Positions 36,790 through 47,739 of a stretch of 64,000 nucleotides of DNA are shown one piece after another (within the stretch, counting starts at the first letter, position 1; every line of letters begins with the position of its first letter). The DNA lies in assembly GCF_001310635.1 (NCBI RefSeq), contig NZ_BAXR01000002.1, positions 248,001 through 312,000 of the forward strand, written 5' to 3'. Origin of the DNA: Bacillus sp. JCM 19034 (GTDB lineage Bacteria > Bacillota > Bacilli > Bacillales > Bacillaceae_D). The position numbers and the translations under genes are program-made. The notes under the pieces were generated by a model. That model searched no databases. It saw only the letters and a list, made by a program, of their open reading frames with translations, and was not told where the DNA came from.

Positions 36790-37473
36790 ATGAACGTTAG
36801 CTATCATGGACATTCTGTTGTTTTCATTGAAACAAAAGGGACAAAAATCATCATTGATCCTTTTATAACAGGGAATGAACAAACCGATCTTGATGCAAAC
36901 AAATTAGAATTAGATGTTATTTTGCTCACACATGGTCATAACGATCATGTAGGGGATACGATTGAGTTAGCGAAGCGAAATGACGCCCTCGTTGTAGCAC
37001 CGTTTGAATTAGCTACTTATTTAGAATGGAAAGGTGTTCGTTGTCACCCAATGCATATTGGTGGAGCTCATGGCTTTGAATTTGGTACTGTAAAATTAAC
37101 ACAAGCTTTTCATGGGTCCTCATACACTGAAGAAGAGAATCAAAACATTGTCTATACAGGAATGCCTGCAGGAATTCTATTTACGGCAGAGGAAAAAACA
37201 ATTTTTCATGCCGGAGATACGGCTTTATTTAGTGATATGAAGCTGATTGGAGAACGAAATTCGATTGATTTAGCATTCTTACCTATTGGAGATAACTTTA
37301 CAATGGGACCAGAGGACGCTACAGTAGCAGCTGAATGGCTACAAGCAAAACGAGTTGTTCCGATTCATTACAACACATTCCCAGTGATTGTGCAGGATCC
37401 TGTTGCTTATGCAGAAGGGTTATCTGGTAAGAAAGGACTTGTCCTTCAAATAGGGGAAGCAATTGAATTATAG
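36790..37473 (+). CDS. ytkL: UPF0173 metal-dependent hydrolase YtkL
   Basis: 227-aa metallo-beta-lactamase-fold protein. HGHNDH at about residues 53-58 is the HxHxDH metal motif; [17 protein letters not shown] supplies the bridging Asp and PIHYNTFPV the last His. Typical ytkL-ytoI order. Physiological substrate unknown. Confidence 0.93.
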   Translation: MNVSYHGHSVVFIETKGTKIIIDPFITGNEQTDLDANKLELDVILLTHGHNDHVGDTIELAKRNDALVVAPFELATYLEWKGVRCHPMHIGGAHGFEFGTVKLTQAFHGSSYTEEENQNIVYTGMPAGILFTAEEKTIFHAGDTALFSDMKLIGERNSIDLAFLPIGDNFTMGPEDATVAAEWLQAKRVVPIHYNTFPVIVQDPVAYAEGLSGKKGLVLQIGEAIEL

Positions 37474-37494
37474 TTCAATCCTTTTGAAGCTAAA

Positions 37495-37538
37495 GGCGTC
37501 TTGAAAGAGAAATATTCCTTTCAAGGTGCTTTTTTTAT
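37495..37538 (+). terminator. Rho-independent terminator after ytkL
   Basis: CTTGAAAG / CTTTCAAG stem extended by GGCG/TGCT, then TTTTTTT. Confidence 0.7.
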
Positions 37539-37660
37539 CAAGGTTTCTTAAAAATGGTCATATGTTGCTTTTTATATCATTTCCCTTTCTTGCTCGCAAG
37601 GAAGGGAACACGTATACTTAAAGTGATTTGTTATAGGTCGGTCATAGTTGGAGGAAAAAA

Positions 37661-38968
37661 GTGGCTACAAAGCACGAACAAATTATAAACTATATAACGA
37701 GATTACAAGTAGGAGAAAAAATATCTGTCCGTTCAATCGCAAAAGCACTAAATGTTAGTGAAGGGACAGCGTATCGAGCTATAAAGGAAGCCGAGAATCA
37801 GGGTCTTGTAAGTACAATTGAACGAGTTGGAACAATTAGGATTGAAAAGAAACGTAAAGAAAATATTGAAAAATTAACTTATGCTGAAGTGGTTAATATT
37901 GTTGAAGGCCAAGTTCTAGGTGGAAGAAGAGGTCTACATAAAACGTTAAATCGGTTTGTCATCGGTGCAATGAAGCTAAATGCAATGATGCGTTATATGG
38001 AAGTTGGGAATCTCTTAATTGTAGGCAATCGTGAGGAAATTCATAAAGTTGGTATTCAATCGGGAACAGCAGTTTTAATTACAGGAGGCTTTTCAACAAG
38101 TGAAGAAGTGATTCGTCTAGCCGATGAACTAGAATTACCGATTATTTCAACGAGCTATGATACGTTTACGGTTGCTGCTATGATTAACCGTGCGATTTAC
38201 GATCAATTAATTAAGAAGGAAATTGTGCTCGTAGACGATATTTTAATTCCACTTGCTAATACGTATTATTTAACAACAGGGGATACTGTACAACGATGGG
38301 ATCAGTTAAATAAAGAAACGGGACATAGTCGCTATCCTGTTATTGATGAATCAATGAAAGTAAGAGGGATGATCGCGGCAAAGGATGTGGTTGGGGTTGC
38401 CTCTCATACGAAGATTGAAAAAGTGATGACAACAGAACCAATTACAGTAAATGAACGAACGTCAATCGCTACAGTTGCTCATTTACTAGTATGGGAAGGG
38501 ATTGAATTATTGCCTGTTATTGATCAGGTGAAAAAGCTAATAGGGGTAGTGAGTAGGCAGGATGTTTTAAAGGCATTGCAAATGGTTCAACGCCAGCCGC
38601 ATGTCGGTGAGACGATTGAAGAAATTGTAACAAGTCGTTTGCAAGATTGCTCGACAGAAGAACAATTTCAATTCACCTGTGAGGTTACCCCTCAGATGAC
38701 GAATCAATTAGGATCCATTTCATATGGTGTATTTACTATTTTAGTTACAGAAATAGGTCGCAAGGTGTTAAGAACTTATAAGAAAGGTGATTTAGTTGTA
38801 GAAAATATTACGTTATATTTTATTAAGCCTGTTCAAATGGAAAGTGTGCTAACAATTGAGCCAAAAGTATTAGAGATTGGTCGAAAGCACGGTAAAATTG
38901 ATGTTGAGCTTTACCATGATGCACAGATTGTCGGCAAAGCATTAATGATGGCTCAACTTATTGATTAG
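37661..38968 (+). CDS. ytoI: YtoI: HTH, DRTGG, twin CBS and hotdog-domain regulator
   Basis: 435 aa. An N-terminal winged HTH (SVRSIAKALNVSEGTAYRAI) is followed by a DRTGG domain (about residues 70-180), two CBS repeats (about 195-305; VMTTEPITVNERTSIATVAH) and a C-terminal thioesterase-like hotdog domain (SISYGVFTILVTEIGRKVLR). Such CBS-DRTGG proteins sense adenylyl ligands; the regulated genes are unknown. GTG 37661 has GGAGG 8 nt upstream. Confidence 0.9.
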   Translation: MATKHEQIINYITRLQVGEKISVRSIAKALNVSEGTAYRAIKEAENQGLVSTIERVGTIRIEKKRKENIEKLTYAEVVNIVEGQVLGGRRGLHKTLNRFVIGAMKLNAMMRYMEVGNLLIVGNREEIHKVGIQSGTAVLITGGFSTSEEVIRLADELELPIISTSYDTFTVAAMINRAIYDQLIKKEIVLVDDILIPLANTYYLTTGDTVQRWDQLNKETGHSRYPVIDESMKVRGMIAAKDVVGVASHTKIEKVMTTEPITVNERTSIATVAHLLVWEGIELLPVIDQVKKLIGVVSRQDVLKALQMVQRQPHVGETIEEIVTSRLQDCSTEEQFQFTCEVTPQMTNQLGSISYGVFTILVTEIGRKVLRTYKKGDLVVENITLYFIKPVQMESVLTIEPKVLEIGRKHGKIDVELYHDAQIVGKALMMAQLID

Positions 38969-39102
38969 AAAATAGATGTGAGTACAGGTTGGAACGACAA
39001 TGGCGGTAATATAAAGTAAGCATAATATCTCTACATATTCAAAGAAACATTAACCGGTGCAATGATTAGGAAGAACCAAAGTAGATGGATGTTAAATTGG
39101 GG

Positions 39103-39158
39103 AGGAGCACTGGCTTAGCTATTATTTTTGTAAGGTCCAGCTCAGTGCTTCTAAAAAA
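39103..39158. repeat. Hairpin repeat GAGCACTGGC…GTGCTTC (copy B)
   Basis: Outer arms GAGCACTG / CAGTGCTTC around about 35 nt, similar to the inverse of 31207-31266. It lies between convergent ytoI and ytpI and may serve as a terminator. Confidence 0.4.
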
Positions 39159-39171
39159 GTTTTCCGATTTT

Positions 39172-39453
39172 TTATGGCAGTTGTGCTAAGTAATGGCGAT
39201 GTGCCTTAAAGCCAAAGATAAGGTTAGCGACCCCAAATACGAGGAAGGTAATTCCAACGATCCAATCAACAGCATGTCGAGGTGAGACTAATAAGTTTAC
39301 TCCAAAAACAGTCAAAAATATACCGAGCATTAGCGTTGATTTCGACTCATAAATACGTTTTAAAAGAGGCTCAGCTTGGCGCCATGCTTTAACCCTATTA
39401 TAAAGAAAAAAGATAGCTGACAAAATAATGATGATAATAAATAGTTTTTCCAT
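39172..39453 (-). CDS. ytpI: YtpI-like membrane protein
   Basis: About 93 aa with three hydrophobic segments (LFIIIIILSAIFFLY, STLMLGIFLTVFGVNLLV, IVGITFLVFGVANLIFGF). Identified mainly by its place between ytoI and nrnA and by the three-helix layout. ATG 39453 is placed by the TAGGTG site; GTG 39462 would add three residues. Function unknown. Confidence 0.75.
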   Translation of the reverse strand: MEKLFIIIIILSAIFFLYNRVKAWRQAEPLLKRIYESKSTLMLGIFLTVFGVNLLVSPRHAVDWIVGITFLVFGVANLIFGFKAHRHYLAQLP

Positions 39454-39561
39454 ATCATTCACCTACATTTTAATATGTTCACTTATGCAGTCTATTGTAC
39501 CGTCATTGAGTAAAAGATGCTAGTGAAGGAATCATGAACGTAAAGAGAGGAGTTCATTTAA

Positions 39562-40500
39562 ATGATAAATGAAATCATAAGGAAAATAGAACAGTTCGAC
39601 AAGATTGTCATACACCGACACGTACGTCCTGATCCTGATGCATTAGGGTCACAGCTCGGTTTGCTTAAAGCGATTCAAAAGCAATACACAAATAAGAAGG
39701 TCTATGCAGTTGGTGAACAAGAGGATTCGTTACGTTTTTTAGGTGAAATGGACGAAGTAAATGAGCAAATGTATGATGGTGCCCTTGTCATTGTCTGTGA
39801 TACAGCTAATAAAGAACGAATATCAGATCAACGATATGAGCAAGGGGCTTGTTTAGTTAAAATTGATCATCATCCGAACGACGAACCGTATGGGGACGTG
39901 TATTGGGTTGATCCTACGTTTAGTTCGACTTGTGAAATGCTTGTTCAATTGATGATCGATTGTAATTGGAAGTTTGATCCAGAAATTGCTCGTCTGTTTT
40001 ACGCAGGAATTGTTGGTGATACAGGAAGATTCCGTTACGATAACACAACTGCAGAAACGTTAAGAAGAACGAGTGTCCTTTTAGAGCAGCCTTTTGATCG
40101 CAACGAATTTTATGCACAGCTTCATAAGAAGGATATCCGTATGCTACGACTTGAAGGCTATATCCTTCAACATTTTCATGTTATTGAAGAATGTGTTGGT
40201 GTCATGAAAATAACAAAAGAAACATTACAAGATTTTCAAGTGACAGCAAATGAATCTTCTCAGTTTGTTAACGTTTTTTCAGATGTGGAAGGGCTTATGA
40301 CGTGGGTATTTTTTGTAGAAGAGGATGAGCAGATAAGAGTTAGAATAAGATCAAAGGGACCTGTCATTAATCAAATTGCCGCTGAGCACCACGGAGGTGG
40401 TCATCCAAAGGCAGCGGGAGCAAACGCATATTCATGGGATGAAGCAGATCTTATTGTAAATAAACTAGTAGATATTTCAAAAAAGCAAGTAATTAAGTGA
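39562..40500 (+). CDS. nrnA: Bifunctional oligoribonuclease / pAp phosphatase NrnA
   Basis: 312-aa DHH/DHHA1 phosphoesterase. Motifs RHVRPDPDALGSQ (family DxDxxGS), VIVCDTANKERIS, VKIDHHPNDEPYG (DHH) and the DHHA1 glycine motif EHHGGGHPKAAGA. Degrades nanoRNA of 2-5 nt and 3'-phosphoadenosine 5'-phosphate. Corresponds to B. subtilis ytqI. Confidence 0.96.
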   Translation: MINEIIRKIEQFDKIVIHRHVRPDPDALGSQLGLLKAIQKQYTNKKVYAVGEQEDSLRFLGEMDEVNEQMYDGALVIVCDTANKERISDQRYEQGACLVKIDHHPNDEPYGDVYWVDPTFSSTCEMLVQLMIDCNWKFDPEIARLFYAGIVGDTGRFRYDNTTAETLRRTSVLLEQPFDRNEFYAQLHKKDIRMLRLEGYILQHFHVIEECVGVMKITKETLQDFQVTANESSQFVNVFSDVEGLMTWVFFVEEDEQIRVRIRSKGPVINQIAAEHHGGGHPKAAGANAYSWDEADLIVNKLVDISKKQVIK

Positions 40501-40511
40501 AGTCTATTTTC

Positions 40512-41018
40512 TTAATTACTTGCTGGCTTAATAGCAACTTCTATTCGTAAAGTTGTAAATAAATATAGCCCTTGGACATCGACTTGGAATTCATTATCGT
40601 CGACTTTAAACACTTTATTTTCGAGTGCTTGTATTAATAAATCTTTCATATTCGCAACAGATTCAATGTCTTCTCGCTCTAAATGCTGGAGCTCTTCCAT
40701 AATTTGCGTTCGTAGTTCTAGCTGAGTTAACTGATTCAAGCGTAAACGACGAGCATTATTTAATTCGATTTCAATTGTTTGAATCGTTAATTTTCGCTTG
40801 TTTTCTTCATTTAATTTTGTCTGTTCACTATTTAATTCGGCAATGCGGGCTTCTAGTGAAGTGATTGTAGATCGTTGCTCAGAAAGCTGGATCATTAATT
40901 GATTATAGAGTTGTCCATATTGAAAGAGAAAAAAGAACCATCCACAAAGCACACCTATGAATAATCCAGCAAGAAAACGTTGAAATGTGGTGCGTTTATA
41001 TAATGGTGGAATTCTCAT
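40512..41018 (-). CDS. ytrI: Sporulation membrane protein YtrI
   Basis: 168 aa from ATG 41018, which overlaps the ytrH stop (ATGA). A single transmembrane helix near the N-terminus (FLAGLFIGVLCGWFFFLF) is followed by a coiled coil (IQLSEQRSTITSLEARIAEL) and a C-terminal globular part. In B. subtilis ytrHI are sigma-E dependent and needed for efficient sporulation. Confidence 0.9.
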   Translation of the reverse strand: MRIPPLYKRTTFQRFLAGLFIGVLCGWFFFLFQYGQLYNQLMIQLSEQRSTITSLEARIAELNSEQTKLNEENKRKLTIQTIEIELNNARRLRLNQLTQLELRTQIMEELQHLEREDIESVANMKDLLIQALENKVFKVDDNEFQVDVQGLYLFTTLRIEVAIKPASN

Positions 41019-41362
41019 GAGGAAACGGACTCCCCTACGAGCCATTGAATAACCGTTATCCCAGTTTGCGCTCCGCATAAAGCAGCAAAAATCATCAGGG
41101 CTGTTTTAACAATGTCGTCATGAATGCCTTCAAATAAACCTCTTTCAATACTTGAAATTGCGTCAAAAGTGCCACCTATTGCTGCTACGATAGCCCAAAT
41201 CTTTAAATTGCCTGCTAAGTTATGAATCACAGATAATGGCGGTTTGCCAATTAAGAAAGCACCGATTCCACCGATGAGGGCGCCACCAATAATGACACCA
41301 AATGCAACGAAAAAATCAATAATCAATGTTGCTAAAAGCTCACGGTTTAACAATGGACTCAT
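41015..41362 (-). CDS. ytrH: Sporulation protein YtrH
   Basis: 115 aa with three predicted transmembrane segments (LLATLIIDFFVAFGVIIGGA, IWAIVAAIGGTFDAI, ALMIFAALCGAQTGITVI). First gene of the minus-strand ytrHI pair placed between nrnA and dnaE as in B. subtilis. ATG 41362 has AAAGGATG upstream. Confidence 0.92.
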   Translation of the reverse strand: MSPLLNRELLATLIIDFFVAFGVIIGGALIGGIGAFLIGKPPLSVIHNLAGNLKIWAIVAAIGGTFDAISSIERGLFEGIHDDIVKTALMIFAALCGAQTGITVIQWLVGESVSS

Positions 41363-41495
41363 CCTTTCAATAAAACGAGATTTATAATTATAGAAATCAT
41401 TACTGCCAAAAAGGTTTGACTGTCAATCATACTTATATATAGTTAACTGAAGAGAAAGATATGACAAGCTTTCAAAAGTGAAAGGAGGATGGGGA

Positions 41496-44400
41496 ATGGA
41501 TATTGTACCAATCCACGTGTTAAGTGAATATAGCTTACTTTCATCAACCAATCGAGTTGAGGAGCTTGTGAAATATGCACGGCAACAAGGTTATAAGCAG
41601 CTAGCTTTAACAGATAAAACAGTCTTATATGGAGTCGTTCCTTTCTATAATGCGTGCCAAAAATTCGGAGTAAAGCCAATTATTGGTGTGAGTTTAACCG
41701 TTTTAGTTCAACCGAAAATTGTCAGAGATATTCGGTTTTATGCGAAGAATAATGAAGGTTATAAGAAACTATTATGGCTCTCATCAAAATGGCATCATAA
41801 AAAGCGTGAGGAGCGTTTTTTAACAAAAGAAGAGCTGGCCGATTCGCTAGATGACGTCGTGATCGTGCTACCATTTAAGAACGGCCCAATAACGGATATG
41901 CTAAAAAGTGGAGACAGCCAAAAAGCGACGGCTTGGCTAAAAGGGTGGATACCTGAAAGATGGACTAAGCAAACCTTTTTAGAAATAACAACTGAAGCAA
42001 TTCGCCAAGCTCATATAGTAGAACAAATTCAGCAGCTTATCTCACAATTTCCTTTGCGATTAGCAGCAGCAAATCCTTGTCACTTTTTACGTCAAGACGA
42101 TTTTGGTGCCTATCAAGTATTACGTGCAATCGGTGATGGAGAAAAGGTAGTAGAGAGCGAGGTATCAGGTGAAGAACGTCAATATTACTTGAAAACTCCA
42201 TCTGAACTTGAGGCTGATTTCAACGGGTTTGAAGATGCCCTAGAAAATACAGCTCATCTAGCTAATATGTGTACTATTGAATTTACATTCAACCAGTTTC
42301 AGCTCCCCTCTTTTCCTACGAATGGAAAAAGTGCGGATGAGCTGTTGGAGGAGCTATGTTGGGCAGGATGTGAAAAGCGACTTGAACAAAAGACAGAGAA
42401 AATAGATCGGAGGATAAAAAAAGAGCTTGCTGTTATTTCAAAAATGGGGTTCAGTGATTATTTTTTAATCGTATGGGACTTTATGCACTATGCGAAGGAA
42501 CATGGTATTATGACAGGACCTGGAAGAGGATCAGCTGCAGGCTCGTTAGTTGCTTATCTACTAGAGATAACGGATGTTAATCCATTGGACTATCATTTGC
42601 TATTTGAACGGTTTTTAAATCCTGAGCGCGTCTCTATGCCTGATATTGACATTGATTTTCCTGATAACCGACGCGATGAAGTGATCAACTATGTTCAAAA
42701 GAAATATGGGGCGAATAGGGTTGCACATATTTTAACATTCGGTACTCTTGCGGCTAGAGCCGTTATTCGTGATGTAGGTAAAGTGTTGGGGGTTAAGGCT
42801 TATGTGATAAATCAGATAATCAAGGAAATCCCTTCTTCTCCTGGGATGACATTAGCTAGAGCGTGGAAAGAAAGTGAGAAATTAAAGGAATTCGTCTGTG
42901 GATCAGATGAAGCAAAGCAGCTATGGGAAATCGCAACTCGGCTTGAAGGATTACCTCGTCATACATCGACTCATGCTGCTGGGATTGTCATAAGTGATAA
43001 GCCTCTAACGGAAGTTCTGGCACTTCAGGAAGGTACGACGAATGTTTCTTTAACACAGGCAACGATGGATGTTGTAGAGCAGTTAGGTTTATTGAAGTTT
43101 GATTTTTTAGGATTACGTAATTTAACGTTACTTGAGAGGATTGTCTATTTCATTGAGCAACAAACTGGTAATAACATTGATGTTAAAAGATCCCATTAAA
43201 TGATTCGGCAACCTTTCATTTGTTAAGCAGAGCTGATACAACTGGGGTTTTTCAACTCGAATCAGATGGATGAGACGTGTGTTAGCGTCTTTACAACCGA
43301 CTGAATTTGAAGATATTGTTGCTGTTAACGCTTTGTATCGGCCAGGGCCAATGGAATATATTGCTACATATATTAAACGTAAGCATAAGCAAGAAAAAGT
43401 CCAATTTTCACACGAAGTTGTTAAACCGTTTTTGGAGCATACATATGGTGTGCTAATTTATCAGGAACAAATCATGCAAATCGCATCAGCACTAGCTGGC
43501 TTTTCATTAGCTGAAGCTGATCTATTGCGTAGAGCAATTAGTAAAAAGAAAAAAGCATGATTTAGAGAAACAACGAATATCGTTTATTCAAGGAGCAGTT
43601 CATAACGGCTACTCTGAAAAAGTTGCTACAGAAACATTTGAATTAATTGAACGTTTTGCAAATTATGGCTTTAATAGAAGTCATGCCGTAGCTTATAGTT
43701 TAATAAGTTATTGGCTTGCATATTTAAAAGTTCATTATCCACTGCCATTTTATACGGCTCTTCTGTCATCTGTTTGGAATCAGCAGGAACGTCTGTATCG
43801 CTTTATTCAAGAATGTAAAGACAAGGGGATAGAAATATATCCCCCTTCTATTGAAAAAAGTGATTGGCTTTTTTCAATAGAAGAACAGGCGATTCGCTTT
43901 GGGTTACTCCCTATTTCAAATGTTGGAATGCAAGCTGTTAAGGCCATTCTAAAAGGACGTATAGAAAAAACGATCCTTGACCTGTTTCAACTTGTTGTTC
44001 AACTATATCCTGAGCTTTCAAAAAAGGCATTAGAGTCGCTAATTAAAGCGGGTGCATGTGATCATTTTGGTGAAGACAGAGCTACTCTATTAGCTACGGT
44101 AGATGATGCAATTGAATTCGCACAAAAAATAAAAGAGTTTCAGGAGGAAACAGCAGGTTTATTTAAATTGGATTTAGAAGCGCCAGATTACCAGAAGGTA
44201 GAGCCGTATACCGATTATGAACGATTGGAATTTGAAAAGGAAGTATTAGGCTTTTATTTATCCGGTCATCCACTAGAACGATATGAACAAACGCTACGTT
44301 CTAAAGGGAGAATAACGATTAGAGAGGCTCTAGCTCATTCGGGCAAGTTGTTGTTGCAGGAAAGATCGAGTCGATTAAACGAATTAGAACGAAAAAAGGT

Positions 44401-44826
44401 GATGCAATGGCTTTTGCGTCATTAGTTGATGAAACGGGCACGATAAACGTGACAATGTTTCCACTTGTTTGGTCAAATGTACGAGATTTTCTAAAGGAAG
44501 ACGAACTGTACGTACTAGATGGGCGGACTGACCTTGCTAAACAAAGACCGACGTTAATTATTGAACGGTTGTACCCACTTGAAAGTGCTAATAAATCAAA
44601 TCAGCGGCTTTATTTAAGAATAATGAATGAAACTAAGAAAGAGAAATTACAAATGCTAAAGCAGGTAATCCAAAAGCATAGAGGTGATGTTCCAGTCATT
44701 TTATTTTATGATCAAACAAATGAAACAAAATATTTAACAAAAGAGTACTCTATTAATCCCTCAAATGCTTGTCTTTATAAGCTTAGTCAATTGTTAGGTC
44801 AAGAAAATGTAAAGCTGCGTTCTTAA
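41496..44826 (+). CDS. dnaE: DNA polymerase III alpha subunit DnaE, four frameshifts
   Basis: Essential replicative polymerase (error-prone DnaE type, extends RNA primers). An N-terminal PHP domain (MDIVPIHVLSEYSLL), catalytic palm with GPGRGSAAGSLVAYLLEITD and PDIDIDFPDNRRDEV, then tandem HhH and OB regions. Frame breaks: about 43187 (A4 should be A5: VKKIPLNDSATFHLL), 43268 (GGATG should be GGAATG: SDGMRRVLASL), 43550-43556 (A6 should be A5: SKKKKHDLEKQR) and about 44343 (G3 should be G4: SGQVVVAGKIESIK). All four restore smooth DnaE sequence. About 1110 aa. ATG 41496 has AAAGGAGG. Confidence 0.95.
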
Positions 44827-44922
44827 ATTGTCACTTGGCTAATGAAGAAAGATTATATATAATTAGGGAAGTTTTTGAGTGGTCTGACCAGTATGGATGA
44901 TCATGAAAAAGGAGTGTTCGTG

Positions 44923-46163
44923 GTGACATCTTTTAAGAAAGAAGCATTAGACATTCATCGTAAGCACCGTGGAAAGCTAGAGACATCAACGAAAGTGCCA
45001 GTAAAGAATGCTCATGATTTAAGTTTAGTTTATTCACCAGGCGTTGCAGATCCTTGTGAAGAGATTTATCGTGACAAAGAAAAAGTATATGAGTATACGA
45101 TGAAAGGGAATTCTGTCGCAGTTGTAAGTAACGGGACGGCAGTATTAGGACTAGGTCATATTGGTCCTGAAGCTGCAATGCCAGTGATGGAAGGAAAAGC
45201 TGTCTTATTTAAGACGTTTGCCGGCGTTGATGCATTTCCGATATGTATGAAGTCTGTAGAGGTAGATGAAATCATCAAAACGATTAAACAGCTTGAACCG
45301 ACATTTGGTGGGATAAATTTAGAAGACTTTGCCGCCCCTTCTTGCTTTGAAATCGAACAACGATTAAAAAAGGAAATGAACATCCCTGTTTTTCATGATG
45401 ACCAGCATGGGACTGCGATTGTCACGTTAGCAGGTTTAATCAATGCGTGTAAATTAACAGGTAGAAAGCTTGAAACATCCCAAATTGTTGTAAATGGTGC
45501 TGGAGCAGCAGGAATTGCGATTATTAAGCTTTTGCGAAATTTAGGGGCAAACAATATCAGTTTATGTGATTCACGGGGGGCTATTTACGCTGGACGGTCT
45601 GATGGATGAATGAACATAAGCATGAAGTAGCAATGTTTACAAATCGCAATAAGAAGAAAGGTGATCTTAAAACGATTGTAAAAGATGCAGATATTTTTGT
45701 CGGAGTTTCGGTAGAAGGGGTACTATCAAAGGAAATGGTTATGGAAATGGCTCAAGATCCAATCATTTTTGCGATGGCTAACCCGAACCCAGAGATTACA
45801 CCAATAGATGCTAAAGCTGCCGGTGTAAAAGTGATCGGAACTGGGAGATCTGATTATCCGAATCAAGTTAATAATGTGCTCGCCTTTCCAGGAGTGTTCC
45901 GTGGTGCTTTAGATGTACGTGCAACCGAGATTAACGAAAAAATGAAGGTTGCTGCAGTGTATGCAATTGCAGATTTAATAAAAAATGAATTGTCTTTTGA
46001 TTATGTCATTCCTGCCCCATTTGATAAGCGAGTATCACCTGCTGTTGCAAAGGCTGTTGCGAAAGCTGCTATGGAAAGTGGTGTAGCCAGGGTGCAAGTG
46101 AACCTAGAGGATGTTGCCAAACGGACGGAGGCCTTAGCAATGATTCAAGACGATTCAAATTGA
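44923..46163 (+). CDS. ytsJ: NAD(P)-dependent malic enzyme YtsJ, one frameshift
   Basis: Decarboxylates malate to pyruvate. MTSFKKEALDIHRKHRGKLE, then TAVLGLGHIGPEAAMPVMEG, VFHDDQHGTAIVTLAGL and a Rossmann motif VVNGAGAAGIAIIKLL. The frame breaks at 45605: GGATG should be GGAATG, giving GRSDGMNEHKHEVAMFTN, which matches the YtsJ pattern. About 414 aa. GTG 44923 is chosen 8 nt after AAAAAGGAG; the frame is open further upstream without an RBS. Follows dnaE as in B. subtilis. Confidence 0.94.
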
Positions 46164-46182
46164 CGAGGTGAAGTTCGTAATC

Positions 46183-46830
46183 ATGGTAAGTCAACAAAAA
46201 CGCTATGTAGAAATTATTTCACAAATTAGAGGGATTATTGAGGCCGATCAGCTTGTTGAAGGTGATCGGCTCCCTTCTGAACGTGAACTAAGTAATCGAT
46301 TAGGAGTGGCCCGTTCTTCAGTTAGAGAAGCATTGAGAGCGTTAGAATTGTTAGAATTTATAGAAACACGACGTGGTGAAGGAACGTTTATAAAAGAGGC
46401 AAATAGCCGACGTCTAGTTGAGTTGTTATTATCATTTCTTTTAAAAGATGAAAATGCTAAGCAGGATCTTGAAGAAACTAGAAGAATTATTGAAGTTGAA
46501 GCATTAAAGTTGGCCTGTGAACGAATGAGTCAGGATGATGTAGTTGAGTTAAAAGACTTTGTTCAATGTTATAAATATAAAGTCATGAAACAAGAAGACG
46601 ATTATGCTTTTCATAGAAAGCTTGTAACGTATAGCAAAAATCGATTGTTAACAAATATTTGGGATTCACTTGTACAATATAACAAAGTAGTAGTGGCACG
46701 ACCGTTACAAGAATCAAAGTTAATAACACATACAAAAGAGCATGTTCAACTCGTTCATGCATTAAGCAATAGAAACAAAGAATTATCCAAACGTATACTA
46801 TTAGAACATTTGAAATATAGTCCTTTTTAA
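46183..46830 (+). CDS. GntR/FadR-type transcriptional regulator
   Basis: 215 aa. The winged HTH EGDRLPSERELSNRLGVARS followed by SVREALRALELLEFIETRRG is the GntR signature; the C-terminal FCD-type helical domain starts near residue 85. It sits between ytsJ and accD, with 19 bp and 42 bp gaps, suggesting control of malate/pyruvate flow into acetyl-CoA carboxylase. It is absent at this place in B. subtilis. ATG 46183 preferred (GAGGTG upstream) over GTG 46168. Confidence 0.85.
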   Translation: MVSQQKRYVEIISQIRGIIEADQLVEGDRLPSERELSNRLGVARSSVREALRALELLEFIETRRGEGTFIKEANSRRLVELLLSFLLKDENAKQDLEETRRIIEVEALKLACERMSQDDVVELKDFVQCYKYKVMKQEDDYAFHRKLVTYSKNRLLTNIWDSLVQYNKVVVARPLQESKLITHTKEHVQLVHALSNRNKELSKRILLEHLKYSPF

Positions 46831-46872
46831 AATATATTTGAATAACTAGAATGACAAAGCAAAAGAGGTGTA

Positions 46873-47739
46873 ATGATGCTTAAAGACTTTTTGAAGAAAA
46901 AACGTAAGTATGCTACGATCCCTTCTGAGCGTGCTAAACAGGAAGTTCCAGAAGGTTTAATGACAAAGTGTCCATCATGTCGAACAATCATGTATACAAA
47001 AGAATTAAAAAAGAACTTACTTGTTTGTCATTCTTGTGGGTTTCACCATCGAATGACAGCACCTGAGCGAATTGCTAGTTTAATGGATGAAGGGTCTTTT
47101 GTTGAAACGAATAGGGACATGCTTAGTGCAAATCCATTAAAGTTTCCAACATATGAAGATAAGCTAGAAGCAGATCGGGCGAAGACGGAGCTGAATGAAG
47201 CGATCGTGACAGGATATGGTACGATTAATGGTTTTAAGGCAGTTATCGCTGTTATGGATGCACGTTTTCGCATGGGGAGTATGGGGTCAGTAGTAGGAGA
47301 AAAAATTACGAGAGCTGTTGAAGATGCAATTGAGAAGAAGGCTCCATTAATCCTATTTTCCGCTTCAGGAGGAGCTCGTATGCAGGAAGGGGTATTAAGC
47401 TTAATGCAAATGGCCAAAACAAGTGCAGCATTACAAAAGCTAAATAAACAAGGTGGCTTGTTTATTTCGGTCATGACCCACCCGACAACTGGTGGTGTTT
47501 CTGCTAGTTTTGCCTCATTAGGTGATTACAACTTTGCTGAACCGAAGGCGTTAATAGGCTTTGCGGGGCGACGAATTATAGAGCAGACCATTCGCCAAGA
47601 GCTTCCTGAAGATTTCCAAACGGCTGAGTTTCTTTTAAAACATGGTCAGTTAGATCGCGTTATTCCACGAAATGAAATGAAGGATACATTAACGACCATT
47701 TTAAATATTCACCAAGGAGGTGAGCCTAATGACAACTAA
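46873..47739 (+). CDS. accD: Acetyl-CoA carboxylase carboxyltransferase subunit beta
   Basis: 288 aa. The N-terminal zinc ribbon [18 protein letters not shown] then [17 protein letters not shown] has the C-x2-C…C-x2-C pattern. The carboxyltransferase core contains [20 protein letters not shown] and [14 protein letters not shown]. With AccA it transfers carboxyl to acetyl-CoA. Overlaps accA by 11 bp. Confidence 0.97.
   Translation: MMLKDFLKKKRKYATIPSERAKQEVPEGLMTKCPSCRTIMYTKELKKNLLVCHSCGFHHRMTAPERIASLMDEGSFVETNRDMLSANPLKFPTYEDKLEADRAKTELNEAIVTGYGTINGFKAVIAVMDARFRMGSMGSVVGEKITRAVEDAIEKKAPLILFSASGGARMQEGVLSLMQMAKTSAALQKLNKQGGLFISVMTHPTTGGVSASFASLGDYNFAEPKALIGFAGRRIIEQTIRQELPEDFQTAEFLLKHGQLDRVIPRNEMKDTLTTILNIHQGGEPNDN

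Noticed and set aside
41496-44826. dnaE as a pseudogene or split gene
   Set aside because: Every break is a one-base change near a short repeat, the catalytic motifs are intact, and the gene is essential.
47043-47474. 143-codon antisense ORF in accD
   Set aside because: Shadow of accD without RBS; composition follows the antisense of a conserved gene.
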